The translations under genes and the position numbers were made by a program. Under the pieces are notes generated by a model. The model worked only from the letters and a program-made list of their open reading frames with translations, did not search any database and had not been told where the DNA came from. Source: Candidatus Cybelea septentrionalis (GTDB lineage Bacteria > Vulcanimicrobiota > Vulcanimicrobiia > Vulcanimicrobiales > Vulcanimicrobiaceae). From it: 64,000 bases of DNA. Below, piece by piece: positions 35,045 to 43,848 of the stretch (its first letter is position 1; every line of letters begins with the position of its first letter). The DNA lies in the NCBI GenBank assembly GCA_003158175.1, contig PMHJ01000037.1, positions 242,433 to 306,432 of the forward strand, read 5' to 3'.

Positions 35045-35551
35045 GTGCTAGGGCTCATCTATGTCTTCGTCATCGCCAAGCCGGTCTCGATCCGACGGCT
35101 TTTCCTGCTGTTCGTCCTTGGGCTGATGTTAACGCCGAGCGTACTCGCCATTTTCCATGCGAAGGATTCGCCTAGTCACGCGCTTGTTATCGCGACATCG
35201 GTCGTGCTACTCGTCTGGAGCCTCCCCCTGGTTGGAATAGTTCATGACACTATCCGGCTCGGCAGGCTATCGCTCGATGCGCTTGTTCCGGTCTCCGACG
35301 GCGTTCGGTGGACCTATGGATTCGCTCTGCTAGCTGTGCCGACGCTCACGATAGGATGCTTACTCAACCCGGCGCACCGTCTCGCGTTAGCGGCCGCCCC
35401 GCAGTTGACGGCGATCGCTGGGCTTGCCGTCCTCGTATTGCACGCCCGATTGAATCGATGGCGTCAGCCCAAGCTTTCGTTGGAGGTTAGCTGTTACCAA
35501 CATCGCGCGGTCGCGCGCCGTGTTTGGGGAGAATTCGCAGAAGGCCCATAA
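35045..35551 (+). CDS. Multi-pass membrane protein after the relaxase
   Basis: A 168-aa hydrophobic protein. The start is GTG 35045, right after the relaxase stop; the longer frame would overlap the relaxase. Four or five membrane segments are visible (LFLLFVLGLMLTPSVLAIF, ALVIATSVVLLVWSLPLV, WTYGFALLAVPTLTIGCLL, LTAIAGLAVLVLHA). It may be a transfer-associated inner-membrane protein; no family was recognised. Confidence 0.55.
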   Translation: MLGLIYVFVIAKPVSIRRLFLLFVLGLMLTPSVLAIFHAKDSPSHALVIATSVVLLVWSLPLVGIVHDTIRLGRLSLDALVPVSDGVRWTYGFALLAVPTLTIGCLLNPAHRLALAAAPQLTAIAGLAVLVLHARLNRWRQPKLSLEVSCYQHRAVARRVWGEFAEGP

Positions 35552-35677
35552 AAGCGAGTTTTTCCTAGCGACCATACGCGCCATAGTCGCCTCTAGTGAC
35601 GGTACATTGCCTAGCCAACTGCCTAGCCAGGGTCAAGGTTCCCTCACGGAAGCGGCCAGAGTTCCCAAGAACCTGCC

Positions 35678-35854
35678 TTAGGACCCAGGCTCGCCTTCAG
35701 GTGCAGCCTCAAGTTCGTCACCCAGGGCGCGAATGGGCGGCGGCACTTTCGAGAGCGTGTACATGTGGCCGAGAGCAGCAATTGCCGGACCCGCGATGAT
35801 ATAATAAAACTCGCCTCGGTACTTCACTCGATCACCAACTTGCAGTTTCGCCAT
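35678..35854 (-). CDS. Very small SH3-like hypothetical protein
   Basis: A 58-aa protein with ATG at 35854 and stop at 35678. It reads MAKLQVGDRVKYRGEFYYII and continues with a Pro-rich, acidic tail. The VGDRVKYRGEFYYI strand pattern is typical of small SH3/KOW-like barrels. It starts 11 bp after the upstream gene on the same strand, so the two form an operon. Confidence 0.55.
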   Translation of the reverse strand: MAKLQVGDRVKYRGEFYYIIAGPAIAALGHMYTLSKVPPPIRALGDELEAAPEGEPGS

Positions 35855-35865
35855 AGCTCTAGCCC

Positions 35866-36054
35866 CTAAGATTGTCGTTCAAGTAAGACGTAGAACTGAG
35901 AGTTTACCGAAGACGGCATTATCTGAACGATGCGCCAACCGTCAGCAACGTCAGCGTCTAACGTTCGCCCCGCCGCGTCCGTTCTAAACAACTGACCCAT
36001 CCTAGAATCCGCCTGCTCTGAAATCCGCTGATAAAGATTAATCCTGTGCTCCAT
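35866..36054 (-). CDS. Small DUF4177-like hypothetical protein
   Basis: I take ATG 36054 (MEHRINLYQ) as start; an in-frame ATG at 36075 is also possible, while longer forms overlap the divergent gene at 36101. The ~62-aa product ends VADGWRIVQIMPSSVN and FYVLLERQ, the pattern of DUF4177-type small proteins (G-W-[RE]-[LIV]-V). Function unknown. Confidence 0.5.
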   Translation of the reverse strand: MEHRINLYQRISEQADSRMGQLFRTDAAGRTLDADVADGWRIVQIMPSSVNSQFYVLLERQS

Positions 36055-36100
36055 AAGGTTAGGCAGGTACCCCATCCCGGTCCCGAACACCTGTTCGCCT

Positions 36101-36331
36101 ATGGGCCGCCCGCCGCAGTTCCCTCTGTCCGAACCGGATTCGGTTGCGGTCGCGAAGGTCAAGGCGAGTCTCAAGGAACTCAGCCCCGAGGGTCGCGCGC
36201 ACATTCTGAAGTGGTTAGCGAAATACTACAACGATAGGGGGATGATGTACTCGCCTTCCATCACGCAAGAACGTCGACGGGTTACGATTGATGGCGAAAC
36301 ATTCTGGCTTGTTCGGGTTCCGAAGAAGTGA
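36101..36331 (+). CDS. Small hypothetical protein
   Basis: A 76-aa protein: an N-terminal Pro-rich start, then ELSPEGRAHILKWLAKYYND and a beta-rich end (RRVTIDGETFWLVRVPKK). Composition is protein-like and different from the opposite strand. It is divergent from the pair of small genes at 35678-36054. Not recognised. Confidence 0.5.
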   Translation: MGRPPQFPLSEPDSVAVAKVKASLKELSPEGRAHILKWLAKYYNDRGMMYSPSITQERRRVTIDGETFWLVRVPKK

Positions 36332-36803
36332 AGATGACCGATGCCAAAGCCAAGACTCACTAAAGCACCGTGCCCAACCTGCGGCAAACTTCGCCCGTTA
36401 ACATGCTGAGTGAAGAGATGCTGGTAAGTCGTTACCGGCGTAGTCCTTGGCGCCGGTCGAAACTTTGCGATAATGTGCGAAACGCATGGACCGAAAAACT
36501 GGAATGAAAAAATGGGGCACCACGGCACGCTACAAGAGGCCCAATTAAAAAGCTCTTTCCGTAGGTTGCGAGGGTCCGAATAAAGCCGCATCTCTCCGGA
36601 GATGAGTGGCAAATATTTAGCGAAGCTGTAGATGGCAAGCACGAAGCGACAACAGAGATGGTTGCCTATTGGCTGCAAATCCTGAAAGGGCAGACCAGCT
36701 AACGAGCAGCAATCGAGCCCGCCAATTGTCGGCATATATGCATCTGAAAGTTGGGTTCCCATGACAACCGCGATTCTAGCCCAGGCCCTCCCGATCGGCG
36801 CGA
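36332..36803. other. Degraded region with gene fragments
   Basis: No intact gene of normal size. A 22-codon frame at 36341-36409 encodes a half zinc knuckle (PCPTCGK). A frame ending at 36702 encodes DEWQIFSEAVDGKHEATTEM and more, but lacks a start codon. Both look like remnants. It lies just before the decayed recombinase. Confidence 0.4.
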
Positions 36804-37440
36804 GTGAGGATAACGGCTTCGGCTCTCGTCGTCGATCGCGCCCGCGGTTACGCCGAGGCGGCGCACGCCGAGAACACCCGCCGCGCATATCGCGGCTGGA
36901 ACGGCTTTAACGCCGACTGCGGTGGTCCACAGCTTCGATGCGTTGCCAGCGCGTCCGCGGACGGTTGCGCTGTACGACGGCGCTGGCCGAACGGCCGAAG
37001 CTGTCGACGATCCGGCTATATGTGGCGGATATCGCTGAAAAGCACCCGGAAACGGGCTGGATTCGCCTGGCGGCGCATCGCCGGATAGTTCGGGGCATCG
37101 CACGGACGAATGGCGCATCACGGGTCCCGCAAATCAGACTGTTACGCTCGACCACCTGCGGGCGATGCTGCTGGAGATCGGCGACTACCGAAAGGCCGAG
37201 CGCGACCGCGCAATTTGTACTGCTAGGCTTCGCCGCGGCGCTGCGTCGGTCGGAGCTGGTGGCGCTGCGGGTCGAGGATCCGCCCACCCCACGGCTGATC
37301 GAGACCGTTGTCGGCCTCCGTGCAGAGGCGGACGGCGCCCGGCAGGTTCGACGGAACGTTTGGATTGCGCCACCTTCTGCGGGCCTTTGGCGGGGGCGAA
37401 GGGCGAAGATCCCCGTAGCTCATCCATCGGGTTGGGCCTA
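36804..37440 (+). pseudogene. Decayed tyrosine recombinase
   Basis: Pieces of one integrase-like protein occur in order but in different frames: AEAAHAENTRRAYRGW (N-terminal core-binding domain), LAERPKLSTIRLYVADIAEK, HRRIVRGIARTNGASRVPQI, LDHLRAMLLEIGDYRKAERD, then LLGFAAALRRSELVALRVED carrying the first catalytic Arg. Frames change at least three times and the C-terminal H-x-x-R...H...Y part is missing. It marks an old insertion event beside the restriction-like operon. Confidence 0.7.
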
Positions 37441-37533
37441 TTTTTCCTGTATGGAGAGTATGGTGTATATTCCTAGGGCTAGGAGGTTTACTATTCCGAA
37501 CACAGCCACGCAGAGACGAGGTGCTTAGCATAA

Positions 37534-40254
37534 ATGAATCCCACCGAGATCGAGTTCGCCGTCCGAGACCTCGTCGCGAAGCCGTACGACCCGGCGACGT
37601 TTCCGTTCGATCTCATCGGAATTCTTAACACCTCGAAGGTCACCGTCAGCCGGCTCAAGAGCGGGCAGACCAACGCGGCAAAACAACCGGGAGACGTGCT
37701 CTGGAGAAAGCACCTCTTCTTCCGCGCAGCCGGCATTGGGGATGACGTGGGCGTGATCGGAGACGCGCTGGCCGCCGATCCTCTGACGGTCAAGCACAAA
37801 CCCCGGTTCATTCTTGTCACGAACGGCGACCAGGTCCACGCGCGGGACATGGAACTCGACGACACCCTCAACGTCGTATACGCGCAGCTCGACGAAAGTT
37901 CAGATTTCCTGCTACCCCTGGCTGGCTACGAACGCCGAGCCGTTGTAGAGGAGCACCCGGCCGACATCAAGGCCGCGAAGAAGCTCAAAAAGCTGTACGA
38001 TGCGATTCTCACTGCTAACCCGACGTGGAGCACCGGCCACCACACCCACGAACTCAATCTCCTCATGACCCGCCTGTTATTCTGCTTCTACGCAGAAAAG
38101 ACAGGAATTTTCGCTACGCCGAAGATTTTCACAAACACCCTTACCCAGTATACGACTGAAAACGGCAGCGATGTTGCGCCACTGCTTGATCGGCTGTTCC
38201 GGATTATGAACCTTGAAGACAAGGAGCGCCCGAAGAACACCACGGCCGTTGAAGCAAAGTTTCCCTACGTCAACGGCAGTCTCTTCGAGGACACCGTCCA
38301 GATTCCGCAATTCAACCGAACAGCGCGACGGCAGATGCTTGAGTGCGGTGACCTTGACTGGACGACGATCAATCCTGACATCTTCGGTTCAATGATCCAA
38401 ACTATCGTTGAACCAGGGTCGCGTAGCGATTACGGCTTGCACTACACGAGCAGGCCGAATATCATGAAAGTGCTTCAGCCGCTCTTCCTCGACGATCTCC
38501 ACGACGCGTACGGCAAGGCTAAGGGCAGCGTTCCAAAGCTCGAAGCGCTGCTCGGAAGATTGTCAAGAATTCGCGTATTCGATCCCGCGTGCGGGTCCGG
38601 CAACTTCCTCGTCAACGCGTACAAGGAAATGCGCCGGCTCGAGATCGACATACTAAAGCATATCGGCGAGATAGCACCAAGAGCTCCTTTCCGCCTCTCC
38701 AGCATTTCGCTACAGCACTTCTACGGGATCGACATCGTTGACTTCGCATGCGAAACCGCGAAGCTATCGCTTTGGATTGGCGAGCATCAAATGAATGTCA
38801 CGTTCAAAGAAATCTTTGGAGCAGCAAACGCTACGTTACCACTAGCAAAGATAACCACCGTTCGCAACGGAAACGCGATACGTGAAGATTGGCTCGACTT
38901 TTGTCCGCCACGGAACAGCCTAGAGATATACATTTGCGGTAACCCGCCATATCAAGGTAGCGTTGGGCAAGATCAAAGTCAAAAGGATGACATAACTCTG
39001 ATCTTTTCTCCGATCCTTAAGGCGTATAGAGACGTCGACTATGTCTCGTGTTGGTTTGTCAAGCTCGCCGATTACATTTCGAATTCTGGGGACGTAAGGG
39101 GTGCACTAGTTTCGACAAATTCCGTTTGTCAAGGCGAGCAGGTTCCATTTCTGTGGCCGTACGTCCTGGATCGTGATATTAGGATCATGTTCGCGCATAC
39201 ATCTTTCAAGTGGAGTAACAGCGCGTCACACAACGCGGGTGTTACTTGCGTCATCGTGGGGCTTTGCCGTACCGATGATCACCACAAGAAGACTCTCTAC
39301 CACGACAATCATGCGCAGATCGTTAGCTACATAAACCCGTACCTTACGCCTGGCGAAACTCCGATTGTCTTGAAGGCGCAGAATCCGCTGTTTCAGCTGC
39401 CGCCCATAGCGAAGGGCAATCTTCCGAACGATGGCGGACACCTAATCCTATTGCCAGCTGAGAAGGATGAGATCTTAGATAAGTATCCCACGGCCGCTGG
39501 ACTGATCCGGAGGTACATTGGATCTAGTGAATTTATTCATGGCACGGACCGATACTGTCTTTGGATATCAGACACAAATCTGCCCATTGCGCAGTCCATC
39601 CCGCCAATCCGTGATCGAATCCTCGCTGTTTTAAGGACACGCCAGAAAGGCGGAACTCAGGCGAGAGCGGCCGTGAATGTGCCTCACCGTTTCGTCTATA
39701 TTTCTCACCGCGATGCGGAGGCGATTATCATCCCCGAAGTATCATCCGAGCATAGACAGTACCTGCAAATCGGGCTAATTGGCAAGAGCGACGTTCCCAA
39801 CAACAAGCTCTATGTGTGCTATGACCCACCGTCGTATTTGCTTGCGACTCTATCATCGCGAATGCATCGACTTTGGCTTCTTACAGTTGGTGGTGGCCTC
39901 GAAACCCGCCCCTCGTACTCTAACACTCTGGTCTACAATACATTCCCGATACCGGCGCTATCAAGCGAGCAGCGGCAAGTTCTTTCAGAGCACTCAATGG
40001 CTATCCTGAAAGCCCGCGCCAAACATCTTGGCAAGACGATTGCATGGCTCTACGACCCGGCGACGATGCCGGCTAATCTGGCGAAAGCGCACGAAGACAA
40101 TGACGGATATCTTGAGCAATATGTTTATGGACGTGCATTCAAGGACGACACTCAGCGCCTTGAGCACCTCTTTGCTATGTACGCCCGACTAATACAGGCC
40201 AAGAAGCAGGAAAGTCGTCTGTTCGATGAACGACCTGAGAAGAGAGCAGTTTAA
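37534..40254 (+). CDS. Large class I N6-adenine-type DNA methyltransferase
   Basis: A 906-aa DNA methyltransferase. Motif I is FDPACGSGNFLV (about residue 349) and motif IV is NPPY (about residue 471), which indicates amino-methylation, probably of adenine. The N-terminal ~330 residues resemble the helical/regulatory part of type IIG and PglX-like enzymes. The C-terminal ~300 residues (LYVCYDPPSYLLATLSSRMH, YNTFPIP) look like a target-recognition domain. It overlaps the helicase start, as the first gene of a three-gene operon. No nuclease motif is apparent in it. Confidence 0.9.
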   Translation: MNPTEIEFAVRDLVAKPYDPATFPFDLIGILNTSKVTVSRLKSGQTNAAKQPGDVLWRKHLFFRAAGIGDDVGVIGDALAADPLTVKHKPRFILVTNGDQVHARDMELDDTLNVVYAQLDESSDFLLPLAGYERRAVVEEHPADIKAAKKLKKLYDAILTANPTWSTGHHTHELNLLMTRLLFCFYAEKTGIFATPKIFTNTLTQYTTENGSDVAPLLDRLFRIMNLEDKERPKNTTAVEAKFPYVNGSLFEDTVQIPQFNRTARRQMLECGDLDWTTINPDIFGSMIQTIVEPGSRSDYGLHYTSRPNIMKVLQPLFLDDLHDAYGKAKGSVPKLEALLGRLSRIRVFDPACGSGNFLVNAYKEMRRLEIDILKHIGEIAPRAPFRLSSISLQHFYGIDIVDFACETAKLSLWIGEHQMNVTFKEIFGAANATLPLAKITTVRNGNAIREDWLDFCPPRNSLEIYICGNPPYQGSVGQDQSQKDDITLIFSPILKAYRDVDYVSCWFVKLADYISNSGDVRGALVSTNSVCQGEQVPFLWPYVLDRDIRIMFAHTSFKWSNSASHNAGVTCVIVGLCRTDDHHKKTLYHDNHAQIVSYINPYLTPGETPIVLKAQNPLFQLPPIAKGNLPNDGGHLILLPAEKDEILDKYPTAAGLIRRYIGSSEFIHGTDRYCLWISDTNLPIAQSIPPIRDRILAVLRTRQKGGTQARAAVNVPHRFVYISHRDAEAIIIPEVSSEHRQYLQIGLIGKSDVPNNKLYVCYDPPSYLLATLSSRMHRLWLLTVGGGLETRPSYSNTLVYNTFPIPALSSEQRQVLSEHSMAILKARAKHLGKTIAWLYDPATMPANLAKAHEDNDGYLEQYVYGRAFKDDTQRLEHLFAMYARLIQAKKQESRLFDERPEKRAV

Positions 40255-42236
40255 TGCCAAACCTGGTAACCCACGTCTGCGGCACCCGTAAGGCCACCCT
40301 GAACGAGATGGGTATGCGCGAAATGCAGGCGCGTGCATTCGACGCTCGCAACGCGCGATATCTTCTGATCAAAGCTCCACCGGCTTCGGGCAAGTCCCGC
40401 GCCCTTATGTATATCGGGCTCGACAAGATCGTCAACCAGGGGCTCAAGAAGGTGATCGTCGCGGTCCCCGAGCGTTCCATCGGCAACTCGTTCAAAACCA
40501 CGCCCCTCAAGCCGAGTGGCTTCTTCACGGACTGGCTCGTCACGCCGAAGTACAACCTCACGACTTCGGGTGGCGGGCAGAAGACCGTAGCGGTTGCAGA
40601 ATTCCTCACTTCAGACGAGGCCGTGCTCGTTTGCACGCACGCGACGCTACGCTTCGCATACGAGAAGCTCGGCGCGGCCGCCTTCGCGGGCTGCGCGGTC
40701 GCGATCGACGAGTTCCACCATACCTCGGCCGACGTCGGGTCGAAACTCGGCGAACTCGTCCGCGGGCTCATTGCCGACGGCCGGTCGCACATCGTCGCCA
40801 TGACCGGCTCCTACTTCCGCGGCGACACGATGCCGGTACTCAGGCCCGAAGACGAGAATCGCTTCATGCACGTCACCTACACGTACTATGAGCAGCTCGC
40901 CTCGTACCAGTACCTGAAGAAGCTCGGTATCGGGTATCACTTTTACAGCGAGTCCTATATCAAGGCCATCGAAGAGGTTCTCGACCTTTCGATGAAGACG
41001 ATCATCCATATCCCAAGCGTCAACTCTGCGGAATCGCCAAAGGGAAAGAACGAGCAAGTAGACGATCTCCTCGAGTTCATCGCTGGCGGGGATGCTAGTC
41101 GCGTGATCCGCGATACCGCTTCCGGTTTCTACCACGTCACGCGGACGGACGGCAGCGTCCTGAAGGTAGCTGACCTGGTGGACGACAGCCCATACCGCGA
41201 AACCGTCCTCGCGAGTCTCCGTAAAGTGGAAAAACGCGACGACCTCGACATCATCATCGCGCTCGGTATGGCCAAGGAGGGCTTCGACTGGATCTGGTGC
41301 GAGCATGTCCTTACGGTCGGCTACCGCAACTCCATGACGGAAGTCATCCAGATTATCGGTCGCGCCACGCGCGACGCCGAAGGTAAGACGCACGCGCAAT
41401 TCACCAACCTCGTCGCCGAACCGCTCGAGGAGCAATCAGCTGTAACCGAAGCCGTCAACAACATGCTCAAGGCGATTTCCGTGTCGCTCATCATGGAGCA
41501 GGTGCTCGCGCCCAACTTCAACTTCAAGACGAAGATTCCGGAATCGCCGGTCCCAGAGCCTGCTCCGGGCGTTCCACTCTATATTAAGGGACTTCAGGAG
41601 CCATCCACCGACCGCGTCAAGCAGATCGTCGAGGAGCAACTCGACGAACTCAAGGTGGACATCATTCAGAACCCGCTCATCCGGCTGGTGATGAATCAGC
41701 CTGAAGTCTACACGCCAGCGGAAATAAACACGCAAATCGTCCCCATGGTCATCGCGAAGCGGTACCCCGACCTTACCGAATCCCAGGTCAACGAAGTACG
41801 TCACGCCGTGCTGCTCGACCTCAACTTCAAGAACGCTGTCTCGCCCGAGCCCGGAGATCCCAATCCGACTACAAACGGGGAACTTGAGACGAAGCACGAG
41901 GGTGAGAACGTCCTTATCAAGCTCGCGAAGAAGTTCGTCAACCTCGATGAGTTGTCGATCGACCTCATCGACAGCATCAATCCGTTCGAGCACGCCTACG
42001 AGATTCTCTCGAAGAACCTCGACGAGCGCATCCTCCGGACGATCCACGGCAACATCGCCGCCGCGCGCCTACCGATGAGCGACGAGGAGGCCGCGATGCT
42101 GTGGCCGAGCGTGAAAGCCTTCTTTCAAAGCCGCGGACGCGAGCCGAATCTCAACGCGCCGGACCCGCGAGAACAGCGGCTTGCGCATGCGCTCTCGATC
42201 ATCCGTAATGCCAAGCGGGAACGGTCGTCAGGCTGA
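40254..42236 (+). CDS. DEAD/DEAH-box (SF2) helicase of the methyltransferase operon
   Basis: A 660-aa superfamily 2 ATPase. Walker A is PPASGKSRAL (about residue 43), motif II is DEFHHT (about 152), motif III is MTGSY, and motif VI is QIIGRATRD (about 366). A ~230-aa C-terminal helical extension follows. It overlaps both neighbours by 1 bp. In restriction-like systems such a helicase translocates DNA; here it is expected to work with the GIY-YIG nuclease. Confidence 0.9.
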   Translation: MPNLVTHVCGTRKATLNEMGMREMQARAFDARNARYLLIKAPPASGKSRALMYIGLDKIVNQGLKKVIVAVPERSIGNSFKTTPLKPSGFFTDWLVTPKYNLTTSGGGQKTVAVAEFLTSDEAVLVCTHATLRFAYEKLGAAAFAGCAVAIDEFHHTSADVGSKLGELVRGLIADGRSHIVAMTGSYFRGDTMPVLRPEDENRFMHVTYTYYEQLASYQYLKKLGIGYHFYSESYIKAIEEVLDLSMKTIIHIPSVNSAESPKGKNEQVDDLLEFIAGGDASRVIRDTASGFYHVTRTDGSVLKVADLVDDSPYRETVLASLRKVEKRDDLDIIIALGMAKEGFDWIWCEHVLTVGYRNSMTEVIQIIGRATRDAEGKTHAQFTNLVAEPLEEQSAVTEAVNNMLKAISVSLIMEQVLAPNFNFKTKIPESPVPEPAPGVPLYIKGLQEPSTDRVKQIVEEQLDELKVDIIQNPLIRLVMNQPEVYTPAEINTQIVPMVIAKRYPDLTESQVNEVRHAVLLDLNFKNAVSPEPGDPNPTTNGELETKHEGENVLIKLAKKFVNLDELSIDLIDSINPFEHAYEILSKNLDERILRTIHGNIAAARLPMSDEEAAMLWPSVKAFFQSRGREPNLNAPDPREQRLAHALSIIRNAKRERSSG

Positions 42237-43477
42237 TGAGCGACAAGCCGGCGCGGTTCGGCGACATCTTCGCCGAGGAAGACACGCTCGGGCTTCTCGC
42301 CGACAAACCCGCTGGACGGTCGCGCTCCAGCGAGGAAGACATCGTCATCGGCCAGTTCAAAGCGATCAGCGCCTTCATCGACGAGTACGGCTTCTTGCCG
42401 GGCAGCACGGAGAACGACCGCGATCCGGGCCTTCAGGAATACTCGCTCGAAGGCAATCTCGAAGCGATCCGCGCCGACGAAACGCACCGTCAATGTCTCG
42501 CGCCGTTCGATAAGCATGGCCTCCTCGGGCCTGCCGCGAGCACGCCCTCGATCCCGGCGAGCATGGACGAGATCCTCGCGTCCGACGACCCGCTTCTTTC
42601 AAGTCCGGCTGACAATATCTTCGACCTCAAGCACGTTGCCGATCCGGCCCTGAGCAAACCTGCTGTTCCCGACGAGATCGCCAAGCGGCGGCCGTGTCCC
42701 GACTTCGAACGCTTCGCGCCGATTTTCGCCGAACTTAAGGAAGACCTCAAGTCCGGGAGACGCTCCACGAAGCCCTTCGAGCGCGAAGGAAGCGTCGTTC
42801 CCGGCGCGGCGTTCATTCTGAACGGGATCATGGCGTACGTCGCCGCCGTAGACGAACTGCAACGGCGCGGCAAGGAATACGATGCGCGCACCCGTGTCAT
42901 CTTCGACAACGGCATGGAGGGTAATCATCTGTTACGCTCCTTCGCGCGGCTTCTCTACGAAGATGAGAACGGACGGCAAATCATCGAGGCCGCTCCAAGC
43001 ATTAGCGGCCCTCTCTTTGGCGGAGCCGGTCACGTCTCCGGACCTCTCTTCACCGGTGAACCAGCCCAAGAGGAGTTTGGCGAAGTGAAGGGCACTGTCT
43101 ACATCGTAGAGAGCCTATCAGAAGATCCAAACATCGTCGCGCTCAAGGGAAAACTCTACAAGATCGGTTTTACAACGCAGCCTGTCGAAAGGCGGCTCGC
43201 GGATGTTGAGAAAGATCCGACGTTCCTATGCTCCAAGGTTCAACTACGCGCGACCTACGACACGAACTTCAACCCGCACAAGCTCGAGCAACTACTTCAT
43301 CAGTTGTTTACGCACGCTAATCTCCAGATTGAGGTCGTACTCGGAAAGCCCATCGTTCCAAAGGAGTGGTTCGTCGTACCGCTCGATCTCGTCGAGGAAG
43401 CGGTGACCCGCATCCTCGACCGGACCATCGTCAACTACCGATACGACGCGATAAGTCGCAAACTTCTGCCGCGATGA
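42236..43477 (+). CDS. GIY-YIG (T5orf172-type) nuclease of the methyltransferase operon
   Basis: A 413-aa protein. The first ~280 residues are unassigned. The C-terminus is a T5orf172-type GIY-YIG nuclease: TVYIVE (about 288), LYKIGFTTQPVERRLADVEK (about 305-324) with the catalytic Arg, KVQLRATYDT, and a HKLEQLLHQLF helix with the metal-binding Glu, closing with KEWFVV. It overlaps the helicase stop by 1 bp and is the likely cleaving subunit. Confidence 0.85.
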   Translation: MSDKPARFGDIFAEEDTLGLLADKPAGRSRSSEEDIVIGQFKAISAFIDEYGFLPGSTENDRDPGLQEYSLEGNLEAIRADETHRQCLAPFDKHGLLGPAASTPSIPASMDEILASDDPLLSSPADNIFDLKHVADPALSKPAVPDEIAKRRPCPDFERFAPIFAELKEDLKSGRRSTKPFEREGSVVPGAAFILNGIMAYVAAVDELQRRGKEYDARTRVIFDNGMEGNHLLRSFARLLYEDENGRQIIEAAPSISGPLFGGAGHVSGPLFTGEPAQEEFGEVKGTVYIVESLSEDPNIVALKGKLYKIGFTTQPVERRLADVEKDPTFLCSKVQLRATYDTNFNPHKLEQLLHQLFTHANLQIEVVLGKPIVPKEWFVVPLDLVEEAVTRILDRTIVNYRYDAISRKLLPR

Positions 43478-43487
43478 GCCGAACAGC

Positions 43488-43715
43488 ATGAAATCTGGGC
43501 GCCAGGCGAAGAGCGCGAAGAACGTGCCTGTTGGGCCACACAAGAAAGCGACGTATACGCTACCTCCGGACGCTCTGCACGATGTAGACGAAAACTGGCG
43601 GTTCCACAAGAAACTTGATGAACGCTTCGCCGACAGCAAAAGCGACTACATCTCCGATCTCATTCGACGGGATTCGGTCAAGAAGGGTGCCAGCAATTCG
43701 AAATCCGGAGAATAG
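43488..43715 (+). CDS. Putative ribbon-helix-helix small protein
   Basis: A 75-aa basic protein starting 10 bp after the nuclease gene. HKKATYTLPPDALHDVDENW followed by SKSDYISDLIRRD fits a ribbon-helix-helix strand and helices. It could regulate the upstream operon or act as antitoxin for the SEC-C/HEPN-like gene just downstream. Confidence 0.55.
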   Translation: MKSGRQAKSAKNVPVGPHKKATYTLPPDALHDVDENWRFHKKLDERFADSKSDYISDLIRRDSVKKGASNSKSGE

Positions 43716-43737
43716 CTTCCGTACTGCACCAACGAAC

Positions 43738-43848
43738 ATGCCAGGACGCCGACAACCGTGTCACTGCGGAAGCGGCAGACGCTACAAGAACCGCTGCTAC
43801 CGCAGGACGCTGCGAAGGCGCCCAGACCGAGGGCCAGTGCACCGGTGA
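43738..43848 (+). pseudogene. Out-of-frame N-terminal SEC-C fragment of the next gene
   Basis: The frame reads MPGRRQPCHCGSGRRYKNRC, a SEC-C zinc motif, then runs out of register. The next frame over continues LPQDAAKAPRP, the normal continuation after a SEC-C motif. The two halves join if one base is restored near 43790-43805. This is either a real frameshift mutation, a sequencing error, or (less likely) programmed -1 frameshifting. Confidence 0.6.

Noticed and set aside
36226-36888. 220-aa frame on the minus strand
   Set aside because: Composition is unlike a protein (many Cys, Trp and Pro without pattern), and it overlaps the better-supported gene at 36101 and the recombinase remnant.
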